A program made the position numbers and the translations under genes. From assembly GCF_024399415.1 (NCBI RefSeq), contig NZ_CP029257.1:1201501-1265500 (forward strand): a DNA stretch of 64,000 nt, given 5' to 3'. Shown one piece after another: positions 49,293 to 55,962 of this stretch. Origin of the DNA: Streptococcus oralis (GTDB lineage: Bacteria; Bacillota; Bacilli; Lactobacillales; Streptococcaceae). Below the pieces are notes generated by a model, which did no database searches, was not told the origin of the DNA, and saw only the letters and a list, made by a program, of their open reading frames with translations. Each line of letters opens with the position of its first letter. Position 1 is the first letter of the stretch.

Positions 49293-50366
49293 TTAAAATT
49301 CTGAGTTTGAAATTTGCATGAGTGCATCCTCAAACTCACCTTTCAAACGATTTTGGCCTACTCCACCAGCTTGAAATTCTTCAGAAATAAGTTGAATATG
49401 TTTACGTTCAAAAATATCTTTTATCTTCTTAAAAATGTTTACAAAAAACTCCTCATCTAATCTTCCTTGTTCCATACCAAAATTATAAAATTTTTCAAAA
49501 GCCTTGATTAACGCTAAATATCCAGTTGTTTTGGTCAAAATATAGTCATTTGAATACCACTCTTTTTCAAAAACTACACTCACAGCAGTAAAATAATTTT
49601 TAAGGATTTTCAAAATTATATCATCATTCTCATTTATAAAGAAATTTCGTAGTGGTAATTTCTCATCTGGCAATAATTTATCGCCATTTTTTATACGAAT
49701 CATATCTTCCTGAGGATTTTTTGAAATTAGTTCAACTAATCCTTTTACAAAAGTCCCTTGAGATAAAGTGTTTGATCCGCGTTCTCTTTTACCTAACATC
49801 TTCAACCTCTGATAAAAAGGATATGTGTGTTTTGAATTCATAATTCTAGCTATATAGTGACAAGTTTTTAATGGACTTCTTTTTGTACTCAGTTCAAATA
49901 AATCATAGATTAAAGATTTATCAACTTTTGCTTGATTACTATTTATTGTAGAAAATACATATGCTTTCTCCTCTTCAGTTAGATCAAACATTAATACAAC
50001 AAGTAATTCACATCTGAATCCTGAACTACTGCTTGCTCGGCTAATTCCCTCTACTCGATGTTGTCCATCAATTATCTCGAAAATGCAATTGTCATCATTA
50101 TACTCGATAAGAGTACCACCATTCTTCAATTTACAAAATGAAGAATCAACTGATAATATTATTGGTGTAGGGAAAGTAGCATCAGGATCCTTGCAATATG
50201 ATTCGATTTCCATTACCCTTTTATCAGATCTGTCTCTTTGAATTCCTTCATTGTCTCTTCTAGGACGTACATAAGAACCTTTTATCAAATCACTAGAATC
50301 AATTTTTCCAAGGTAAAATGTTCCTATAGGTTGTGTAATTTCTATTACTTTTATTTCTTTTTGCAT
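49293..50366 (-). CDS. DGQHR-domain (DndB-like) protein
   Basis: This 357-residue protein contains the family signature IDGQHRVEG, with DGQHR at residues 100-104. An LLVVLMFDLTEEEKAYVFSTINSNQAKVDKSL segment follows near 119-150, as in DndB/DptB and ParB-like DGQHR proteins. DndB acts as a regulator in phosphorothioation clusters; here there are no dndACDE genes, so that role does not transfer. The rest of the protein is helical. The ATG overlaps the stop of the membrane-protein gene (TAATG), which indicates a dedicated partnership. Function unknown. Confidence 0.85.
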   Translation of the reverse strand: MQKEIKVIEITQPIGTFYLGKIDSSDLIKGSYVRPRRDNEGIQRDRSDKRVMEIESYCKDPDATFPTPIILSVDSSFCKLKNGGTLIEYNDDNCIFEIIDGQHRVEGISRASSSSGFRCELLVVLMFDLTEEEKAYVFSTINSNQAKVDKSLIYDLFELSTKRSPLKTCHYIARIMNSKHTYPFYQRLKMLGKRERGSNTLSQGTFVKGLVELISKNPQEDMIRIKNGDKLLPDEKLPLRNFFINENDDIILKILKNYFTAVSVVFEKEWYSNDYILTKTTGYLALIKAFEKFYNFGMEQGRLDEEFFVNIFKKIKDIFERKHIQLISEEFQAGGVGQNRLKGEFEDALMQISNSEF

Positions 50367-50974
50367 TATACACTCACATCCTTCCCTGTATCATCCTTAA
50401 AGCTTTTAATTTCTTCATTATTCTTATCTAATTTTTCCATTTCTTTATTTTCCATTTCCAAATAATCTTCAAAATTTTGAGGGTATTGTATAAGTCTATT
50501 TAAACAATAATAAAAGAAAGTACCATATATTGAAATTACAGCAATCAAAATTTGAATCCAATAATCAGTTCTGTATATACCTGAATATAACAGTAAAGAT
50601 GTAATAAGCATTACAAATATAAAAACTATTATAACATAAAGATAACTAGTTATTGATGTCTTGCCTATAACAGGTAACAATTTATCATTTTCAATATTTG
50701 TTTCACTCAGTTTTCTATTTGCCTCTGATTTCTTCTCTTCTGATAACAGATATATAATTGCATCAGAAAGAACTGTAATTAACAATGTAATCGAAAAAAT
50801 ATAGATATTTCCTTGTTTAAATGAATCCTCAATAGTTTCTCCACGCAATAATTGTGAAAAATTTGTAAAAAAACCTGCTAATAGAGTAGTTACAATCCAA
50901 AGCAGTACAATTCTATCTTTTTTTAAAATTTTAAAAGGAAATAGAAAAAAATTATTTTGCTTCTTTTCATTCAT
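50366..50974 (-). CDS. Four-helix membrane protein, partner of the DGQHR protein
   Basis: This 202-residue protein has four predicted transmembrane helices at about residues 22-39, 54-75, 107-129 and 134-155. A charged cytoplasmic loop of about 30 residues lies between helices 2 and 3, and a 45-residue acidic C-terminal tail (NKEMEKLDKNNEEIKSFKDD) follows. I recognise no family. It is the first gene of a two-gene unit with the DGQHR protein, one base overlapping. Small multi-helix membrane proteins in such pairs are often effectors in phage defence; that is inference only. Confidence 0.75.
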   Translation of the reverse strand: MNEKKQNNFFLFPFKILKKDRIVLLWIVTTLLAGFFTNFSQLLRGETIEDSFKQGNIYIFSITLLITVLSDAIIYLLSEEKKSEANRKLSETNIENDKLLPVIGKTSITSYLYVIIVFIFVMLITSLLLYSGIYRTDYWIQILIAVISIYGTFFYYCLNRLIQYPQNFEDYLEMENKEMEKLDKNNEEIKSFKDDTGKDVSV

Positions 50975-51319
50975 AATTAATCTTTCTCCCTAACTAAATT
51001 TAATACTACATAGTTTATTAAAATTCTACACTTAATCAATATTTATATTAGCTACTATTATAGCAAAAAATGTAGAAACTTTAAAGAATAATATTATTAT
51101 ATTTTTAAAGACTAAATATAGAATACAAAATAAAATAGACCAGCTTCCTGATCCACTTTATTCTATATTTATTAAGTGAAAAATATTTTTGGTCAAATTT
51201 TGGTCATGGTTTGGTCAAAAAAACTCAAAATACTAACCTATTTAAAAAAACAAAATTGTGATGATTGCCTTTAAACTAACACTTTGAATATTCTTTATTC
51301 TTCTTTACTTTACTAAAAA
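50975..51319. other. Right arm of the island: promoter region, repeat, possible integrase remnant
   Basis: This 345-base AT-rich stretch has no complete gene. It includes the likely promoter region of the membrane/DGQHR unit, the second terminator-like repeat (51123-51162), and a segment at 51158-51186 that resembles 46739-46767 near the left end. An open frame on the plus strand (51139-51261) encodes LSEKYFWSNFGHGLVKK, which looks like the tail of a phage integrase. TTTGGTCA occurs three times in a row at about 51187-51217, resembling integrase arm sites. Confidence 0.55.
51123..51162. repeat. Second copy of the 40-base hairpin repeat
   Basis: Matches 49245-49284 at 38 of 40 positions, with weaker similarity extending some 20 bases further left. 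Together the copies bracket the membrane/DGQHR gene pair. Confidence 0.8.
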
Positions 51320-51338
51320 TGCCCCCTGCAGGAATCGA
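51320..51338. repeat. Right att-like copy (3' end of tRNA-Arg)
   Basis: Part of the intact tRNA gene and identical to 46617-46635. Confidence 0.85.
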
Positions 51339-51391
51339 ACCTGCAACTACTCCTTAGGAGGGAGTTGTTATATCCATTGAACTAAGGGAGC
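51320..51391 (-). tRNA. tRNA-Arg(CCU)
   Basis: This 72-base gene folds into a full cloverleaf: acceptor GCTCCCT/AGGGGGC, anticodon stem ACTCC/GGAGT with loop CTCCTAA (anticodon CCT, reading AGG), and T arm GCAGG-TTCGATT-CCTGC. CCA is not encoded. It lies just downstream of rplS, and its 3' end is the integration site of the island. Confidence 0.96.
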
Positions 51392-51395
51392 TAGA

Positions 51396-51428
51396 GAAAA
51401 ACCCTGCTGGGTAAGCAGAGTTTTTTTG
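51396..51428 (-). terminator. Terminator of rplS
   Basis: CTCTGCT/AGCAGGG stem with five T residues on the minus strand, between rplS and tRNA-Arg. Confidence 0.75.
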
Positions 51429-51433
51429 TCGAA

Positions 51434-51781
51434 TTAACGACGGATTTCTTTGATACGAGCTGCTTTACCTTGAAGAGCACGCAAGTAGTACAATTTCGCA
51501 CGACGTACTTTACCGTAACGAACAACTTCGATCTTTTCAACACGTGGAGTGTGGATTGGGAAGATACGCTCAACACCTACACCGTTAGAGATTTTACGAA
51601 CTGTGTAGTTTTCTGAGATGCCAGCACCTTTACGTGCGATAACAACACCTTCAAAAATCTGGATACGTTCACGGTTTCCTTCGACAACTTTCGCGTGTAC
51701 ACGAACAGTGTCACCAGGACGGAATGATGGGATATCTGTACGAAGTTGACCTTCAGTCAAGCTTTGGATTAATGGATTCAT
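51434..51781 (-). CDS. rplS: Ribosomal protein L19
   Basis: This 115-residue 50S protein ([35 protein letters not shown], then [21 protein letters not shown]) sits at the subunit interface. An AGGAGAATAAA site precedes the ATG. Monocistronic, with a leader, followed by its terminator and then the tRNA-Arg gene. Confidence 0.98.
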
Positions 51782-51894
51782 TTTATTCTCCTATCTTTGT
51801 CAATCTTGAGGAATCCTCCTCAGCGGATAAACTGTATTTTTGTGCGTCCATTACACACAAGAGACAGTTTACCATATTTCCACCTAAAAGTAAA
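51782..51894 (-). promoter_or_regulatory. rplS promoter and L19-type leader
   Basis: The promoter is TTTACT (51889-51894), a 17-base spacer and TAAACT (51866-51871) with an extended TG. The short leader contains AACTGTCTC pairing toward GTATTTTTGTGCG-flanked arms and a GAGGAGGATTCCTC hairpin before the ribosome-binding site. Placement fits the known Firmicute L19 leader; this was not aligned to a model. Confidence 0.6.
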
Positions 51895-51899
51895 GGAAT

Positions 51900-52229
51900 T
51901 TATAGCAGAATTCCTAAAAAAATCGCTAGAAACCCGCCTATGTAAGTTAAGAGGAAATAGCTATAAAATACCTTCTTGTCACTTAACAGTTTTTGCAGCT
52001 CGTCATTCAGAGTTGAAAAGGTCGTCAACCCTCCACAAAAACCTGTCGCTAGGATAGCATAGACTTCCTTGGACTCCACATGATTGTAAAGTAGGCCAAT
52101 TAAAAAACATCCTAGAAGATTGGCAATGAGAGTTCCTAGTGGCAATTTAGAAGCTTGATTATAGCGGGAAAAGAAATAACGCACCAGGGCTCCGAACCCG
52201 CAGGCGATTGCAAGATAAACGATTACCAT
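51900..52229 (-). CDS. crcB: Fluoride channel subunit CrcB/FluC (second copy)
   Basis: This 109-residue protein has four transmembrane helices and the Fluc motifs GTLIANLLGCFLIG near residue 32 and GFCGGLTTFSTL near 68. Fluc proteins form dual-topology dimers that let fluoride out of the cell. Two adjacent genes encode the two subunits here, as in many Gram-positive bacteria. The start overlaps the upstream crcB gene by seven bases. Confidence 0.94.
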   Translation of the reverse strand: MVIVYLAIACGFGALVRYFFSRYNQASKLPLGTLIANLLGCFLIGLLYNHVESKEVYAILATGFCGGLTTFSTLNDELQKLLSDKKVFYSYFLLTYIGGFLAIFLGILL

Positions 52230-52597
52230 TTCTTCCTCCCTAGAACATAAGCCAAGAGTAGACCTCCACCAATACTAAAAATCAAATACAGGACTAAACT
52301 AAGATAACGCCCAGTATCGAGCAATTTCACAGCATCAAGCATTAGGCTAGAAAAGGTTGTCAGGCCACCACAAAATCCCGTCCCCAGCGCTAAAACCAAG
52401 CCTTTACTAGTTCCCTTATGGGCCAGATAGCCTTTTACCAGATAGACCAGGCAGAATATTCCCAGATAATTGACGAGAAGGGTTCCCCAAGGAAAGTCTG
52501 GGCTAGCTGGTAACCAAGTGGAAATGAGATAGCGGATAAGGCCTCCCACCATTGCAGCCAGAAAAATTCCTAGCGGATAAAATTGTTCTTTTTTCAT
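52223..52597 (-). CDS. crcB: Fluoride channel subunit CrcB/FluC (first copy)
   Basis: This 124-residue paired subunit has GTLLVNYLGIFCLVYL near residue 38 and GFCGGLTTFSSLMLD near 74, with four helices. It overlaps the chorismate mutase gene by four bases and the second crcB by seven. No fluoride riboswitch is apparent upstream of the unit, though only about 75 bases separate the chorismate mutase start from the flavodoxin terminator region. Confidence 0.94.
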   Translation of the reverse strand: MKKEQFYPLGIFLAAMVGGLIRYLISTWLPASPDFPWGTLLVNYLGIFCLVYLVKGYLAHKGTSKGLVLALGTGFCGGLTTFSSLMLDAVKLLDTGRYLSLVLYLIFSIGGGLLLAYVLGRKKW

Positions 52598-52860
52598 TTG
52601 ATGTTTTGATCCTGATAATCACGCGAACGTTTGAGAATGTCTGAAAAAGTAGCAACAATGGTCTCCTGATAGCGCTTATCTTCTACTCTATTTCTGACTT
52701 TTTCAAAAATGATTTCTTCTCTCTTAGTATCTAAAATAGGTTTTCCTGAGGCTTTCTTATAGGCAACTACTCCCTCAACCAAATGCATCCGTTCTTCTAG
52801 GAGCTTTACGATTTGGTCATCGATTTGATCAATTTCTTGCCGAATACTATCTAAATCCAT
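52594..52860 (-). CDS. Chorismate mutase, AroQ type
   Basis: This 88-residue all-helical protein (MDLDSIRQEIDQIDDQIVKLLEERMHLVEGVVAYKKASGKPILD) converts chorismate to prephenate. The active-site arginine in the first helix region (R at 7), the VxxYK lysine segment near residue 35 and the DxxRE segment (DTKREE) are present. It leads the unit with the two crcB genes. An AAGGAGGAG site and a TG-A-TACAAT extended -10 lie upstream. Confidence 0.9.
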   Translation of the reverse strand: MDLDSIRQEIDQIDDQIVKLLEERMHLVEGVVAYKKASGKPILDTKREEIIFEKVRNRVEDKRYQETIVATFSDILKRSRDYQDQNIK

Positions 52861-52934
52861 AGTATCTCCTCCTTTATTTGAATTATTGTATCAAAAAGCC
52901 TCTAAATAGGCTAGTAAAATCCCAAAATAACTAA

Positions 52935-52971
52935 TAAAAAACTGCACCGACTTATTCCAGCCAGCGCAGTT
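52935..52971 (-). terminator. Terminator of the flavodoxin gene
   Basis: AACTGC/GCAGTT stem with an imperfect inner arm and six T residues on the minus strand. Confidence 0.65.
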
Positions 52972-52977
52972 CGCTTC

Positions 52978-53421
52978 TTATCCTACTTTTGCAGCCAATT
53001 CTTCTGCGAATTGTTCCAAACGCTCGATGTCTTCTTCTTCGGCAGAGAGGTCCACTTTAACACACTCTGAACCTTTTTCTGCTCCTGTCGCGACAAATAC
53101 ACGATCAAAGTCATCGACAGCCTTACAGAATTCGTCGTAGAAGGTATCACCTGAACCGACCACTCCATAGATTTTGCCATTCAAGTTGAGATCTGCTAGG
53201 TCTTCGTAGAAGTCCATCATCTCATCTGGCAATTCTCCGTCTCCATAAGTATAAGTCGCAACGATTGCGATGTCTGCCTCCAAGAAGTCTGAAGCGTCAA
53301 CAGTCGTACATTCATCCACATCGACATCCAAGCCCAAGTCACGCAATTTATCTGCTACAATATCTGCAATTTCTTCGGTATTACCGGTCATACTGGCAAA
53401 TACAATTTTTGCTAATGCCAT
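52978..53421 (-). CDS. fld: Flavodoxin
   Basis: This 147-residue FMN electron carrier has the phosphate loop SMTGNTEEIAD at residues 10-20, the aromatic FMN-stacking region TYTYGDGELPDE near 56-67, and GSGDTFYDEFCKAVD near 91. It is strongly acidic. GAGGAGGACGATAT precedes the ATG. Its redox partners are not shown by context. Monocistronic. Confidence 0.95.
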   Translation of the reverse strand: MALAKIVFASMTGNTEEIADIVADKLRDLGLDVDVDECTTVDASDFLEADIAIVATYTYGDGELPDEMMDFYEDLADLNLNGKIYGVVGSGDTFYDEFCKAVDDFDRVFVATGAEKGSECVKVDLSAEEEDIERLEQFAEELAAKVG

Positions 53422-53524
53422 ATCGTCCTCCTCAATTTATCTTTCTCCATTATATCATATCTTTTTCATTTTAAAAATAAAAATTCTTGTGCTACAATGA
53501 AATGAGAAAGAATTGAGGTTATTT

Positions 53525-54469
53525 ATGGAAATTTGCCAGCAAATTTTAGAGAAAATCAAAGAATACGATACCATTATCATTCATCGTCATATGAAACCAG
53601 ATCCTGATGCTTTAGGGAGTCAAGTGGGCTTGAAAGCTCTTCTCACACACCATTTTCCAGAAAAGACCATCAAAGCAGTCGGTTATAACGAACCAACTTT
53701 GACCTGGATGGCGGAAATGGATACTGTCCAAGACAGTGACTACCAAGGAGCTCTTGCTATTATTTGTGATACAGCGAATCGTCCTCGTATCGATGATAAA
53801 CGCTACGAACAAGCTGCTTTCACCATCAAAATCGATCACCATCCAAATGATGATATCTACGGTGACCTATCTTGGGTGGATACAAGTTCAAGCAGTGCCA
53901 GTGAGATGATTGCATTATTTGCTCAAGAAAATCAGCTAGCTTTGTCTAGTAAAGCGGCACGACTTCTCTATGCAGGAATTGTAGGGGACACTGGGCGTTT
54001 TCTCTACCCGTCAACTAGTGCCCGTACCTTTAGAATAGCTGCCCAGCTCCGAGAAGTTGATTTTGACTTTGCTGGATTGTCTCGTCAAATGGATACCATG
54101 AGCTTCAAGATTGCAAAATTGCAAGGGTATGTTTATGATCATTTAGAAGTTGATGAGAATGGAGCTGCACGCGTTTTACTTACTCAAGACATCTTGAAAA
54201 ATTATAAGGTTACGGATGCTGAAACGGCTGCGATTGTCGGAGCACCTGGTCGAATTGATACCGTTAAGGCTTGGGCTATCTTTGTTGAGCAAGCTGATGG
54301 TCACTTCCGTGTGCGTATGCGCAGTAAAATCACCTCTATCAATGAGATTGCCAAACGACACGACGGGGGAGGGCATCCATTAGCCAGTGGCGCCAATTCC
54401 TATAGTCTAGAAGAAAACGAACAAATATACAAAGAGCTGAAAGAGGCTCTACAGATGCACCAAGGCTAA
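53525..54469 (+). CDS. pde2: DHH/DHHA1 phosphodiesterase Pde2 (c-di-AMP/pApA turnover)
   Basis: This 314-residue cytoplasmic enzyme starts at MEICQQILEKIKEYD behind TGAGGTTATTT; a start four codons upstream is less likely. The DHH domain has HRHMKPDPDALGS near 22-34, a DTAN motif near 80 and DHHPND near 100. The DHHA1 domain ends in GGGHPLASGA near 282. In S. pneumoniae the orthologous Pde2 degrades pApA and c-di-AMP to AMP. Position after flavodoxin and before rpmE2 agrees with that genome. Confidence 0.93.
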   Translation: MEICQQILEKIKEYDTIIIHRHMKPDPDALGSQVGLKALLTHHFPEKTIKAVGYNEPTLTWMAEMDTVQDSDYQGALAIICDTANRPRIDDKRYEQAAFTIKIDHHPNDDIYGDLSWVDTSSSSASEMIALFAQENQLALSSKAARLLYAGIVGDTGRFLYPSTSARTFRIAAQLREVDFDFAGLSRQMDTMSFKIAKLQGYVYDHLEVDENGAARVLLTQDILKNYKVTDAETAAIVGAPGRIDTVKAWAIFVEQADGHFRVRMRSKITSINEIAKRHDGGGHPLASGANSYSLEENEQIYKELKEALQMHQG

Positions 54470-54490
54470 GAAAGAATTTTCTTGGCCTTT
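54462..54490 (+). terminator. Terminator of pde2
   Basis: AAGGC-AAGAA/TTCTT-GCCTT stem overlapping the stop codon, followed by TTTTAT. Confidence 0.6.
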
Positions 54491-54537
54491 TATATGCTAT
54501 ATTCTTAAAATATACGGTTTCTTTGTACCTCAGTTTA

Positions 54538-54546
54538 TGGTATAAT
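54538..54546 (+). promoter_or_regulatory. Extended -10 promoter of the acidic-tailed membrane protein gene
   Basis: TG-G-TATAAT lies about 30 bases before the ATG, with a weak -35 region. The ribosome-binding site is AAAAGGAGAC. Confidence 0.65.
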
Positions 54547-54576
54547 AAATCAAACTGAATAAAAGGAGACTTAATA

Positions 54577-55440
54577 ATGGAAAAAAATCGTTTGTATATT
54601 CTCATTTCTGCTGGAGTAGCCATCCTTGGTTCACTCTTGCCATGGGCTAGTTTAAATGCAGGTTCTTTTGGGTCCTATAGTGTGAATGGTTACCAAGGAG
54701 ATGGGTGGTTTGTCATTATCGCGGCTATTGTGTCTATTGTTCTTGCGTGCTTGAATAACATGAATAAAGCAATGCCTAAAGGGTTCTCAATTGGTGTCAT
54801 TGTTGCGGGTGCAATTGCAACTCTCGTTACACTAAATAGTCTCTTTAATGTAAATAAGTACATGTCTAACTTTGGTGGATATGGCATTTCAATCGGCTTT
54901 GGTTTGATTTTGGCTATTCTTGCTAGCATTGCACTAGTTGTAACTGGTCTCTTGGCAATGTCAGGTGGTAAAATTACAAAAGAATCATTTACTGAATTAG
55001 CTGAGTCTGGTAAAGATTTTGCTCAAACTGTCGGACGTGTAACAAGCTCTACCGTTAAAACTGCAGTCGAAGAAATCAAAAAAGAATCTCAAGAACGTAA
55101 AAAAGAAGAAACTACTGCTGAGAAAACAGAGACTGCTAAAGAGGAAACCGAGCAAACAGAAGAAGCTAAGGAACCAGCTAATGTGGAGGCTGAATCAGTA
55201 GCAGAAAACGCAGAACCAGTAAAAGAAGAAACTACAGAAGCTGAAACAAAAACAGAAGCTGAACCTGTAGCCGAACCAACTGAAACAGAGGCTGAAGCTG
55301 AAACTGTAACAGAATCAACAGAAACAGAACCTACTGAAACTGAAAAAGAGGCTAAATCAGCAGCAGAAAACACAGAACCAGTAAAAGAAACAGAAGTAAA
55401 AAATGAACAAGAAGAAAAAGCTCCAAATCAAGAGAACTAA
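54577..55440 (+). CDS. Four-helix membrane protein with long acidic repetitive tail
   Basis: This 287-residue protein has four transmembrane helices at about residues 7-24, 43-60, 68-88 and 105-130. A lysine/glutamate-rich linker follows, then an E/T/A-rich tail from about 185 to 287 built from short repeats such as AENAEPVKEET, EAEPVAEPTE and STETEPTETE. The tail is probably disordered. The repeats may vary in number between strains. I do not recognise a function. It has its own promoter and terminator. Related proteins are found in mitis-group streptococci. Confidence 0.7.
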   Translation: MEKNRLYILISAGVAILGSLLPWASLNAGSFGSYSVNGYQGDGWFVIIAAIVSIVLACLNNMNKAMPKGFSIGVIVAGAIATLVTLNSLFNVNKYMSNFGGYGISIGFGLILAILASIALVVTGLLAMSGGKITKESFTELAESGKDFAQTVGRVTSSTVKTAVEEIKKESQERKKEETTAEKTETAKEETEQTEEAKEPANVEAESVAENAEPVKEETTEAETKTEAEPVAEPTETEAEAETVTESTETEPTETEKEAKSAAENTEPVKETEVKNEQEEKAPNQEN

Positions 55441-55454
55441 TCATTCTTCTACCG

Positions 55455-55486
55455 TCACTCCAGTAAACACTGGAGTGATTTTTTAT
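55455..55486 (+). terminator. Terminator of the acidic-tailed membrane protein gene
   Basis: CACTCCAGT/ACTGGAGTG hairpin with an AAAC loop and a T-tract. Confidence 0.85.
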
Positions 55487-55516
55487 CAAGATTTTTAATA
55501 AAATCAAGGAAAAGAC

Positions 55517-55545
55517 TTGCCAAACTTATCAGAATCTGATAGACT
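55517..55545 (+). promoter_or_regulatory. rpmE2 promoter with palindrome in the spacer
   Basis: TTGCCA (55517-55522), a 17-base spacer and TAGACT (55540-55545). The spacer holds the perfect palindrome ATCAGAATCTGAT (55528-55540), a plausible operator for an unidentified repressor. Confidence 0.5.
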
Positions 55546-55603
55546 AGTATGGTAACAATCTATGGCTCGCAAAGAGACCATGGCAGAAAGGAAATATTGC
55601 AAA

Positions 55604-55846
55604 ATGAAAAAAGATATCCATCCAGAATATCGCCCAGTTGTCTTCATGGACACAACTACTGGTTACAAATTCCTTAGCGGTTCAACAAAACGCTCTAACG
55701 AAACTGTTGAGTTCGAAGGCGAAACTTACCCATTGATCCGTGTGGAAATTTCATCAGACTCACACCCATTCTACACTGGACGTCAAAAGTTCACTCAAGC
55801 AGATGGACGCGTGGATCGTTTCAACAAAAAATACGGTCTCAAATAA
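55604..55846 (+). CDS. rpmE2: Ribosomal protein L31, type B
   Basis: This 80-residue protein starts at [16 protein letters not shown]; a longer in-frame extension of 14 codons is not supported by family length. It lacks the zinc-binding CxxC of type A L31, so it is the zinc-independent form (YkhA/RpmE2 class). In many bacteria the two types swap with zinc supply; whether a type A copy exists here is not visible in the window. Confidence 0.95.
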   Translation: MKKDIHPEYRPVVFMDTTTGYKFLSGSTKRSNETVEFEGETYPLIRVEISSDSHPFYTGRQKFTQADGRVDRFNKKYGLK

Positions 55847-55850
55847 TGAT

Positions 55851-55882
55851 AAAAAAGAACAGTTACCACTGTTCTTTTTTTG
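55851..55882. terminator. Terminator of rpmE2
   Basis: AAAAAAGAACAGT/ACTGTTCTTTTTTT hairpin, symmetric enough to work in both directions with the convergent mntH. Confidence 0.85.
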
Positions 55883-55962
55883 TACTTGTTTTTATGAATC
55901 AATCACTACTACTTTCTATTTGTCAACCTTCACGCTGACACTATGATTGATGTCAAACGAGT

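Larger units (their letters stand above)
46617..51338. mobile_element. tRNA-Arg genomic island (restriction-modification plus DGQHR cassette)
   Basis: The interval is bounded by a perfect 19-bp direct repeat (46617-46635 and 51320-51338) that is the 3' end of tRNA-Arg(CCU). This is the mark of site-specific integration into a tRNA gene. Inside are five minus-strand genes: membrane protein, DGQHR protein, adenine methyltransferase, restriction endonuclease and zinc-ribbon protein. The coding DNA is visibly more AT-rich than the flanks. The genes on either side (Cof phosphatase; tRNA-rplS) are core. No intact integrase, excisionase, transposase or replication gene is present, so the island is not self-mobile in its present form. 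Confidence 0.8.

Noticed and set aside
49293..50974. Part of a Dnd/Ssp phosphorothioation system
   Set aside because: Only a DGQHR (DndB-like) protein is present. No cysteine desulfurase, DndC, DndD or DndE homologue lies in the island.
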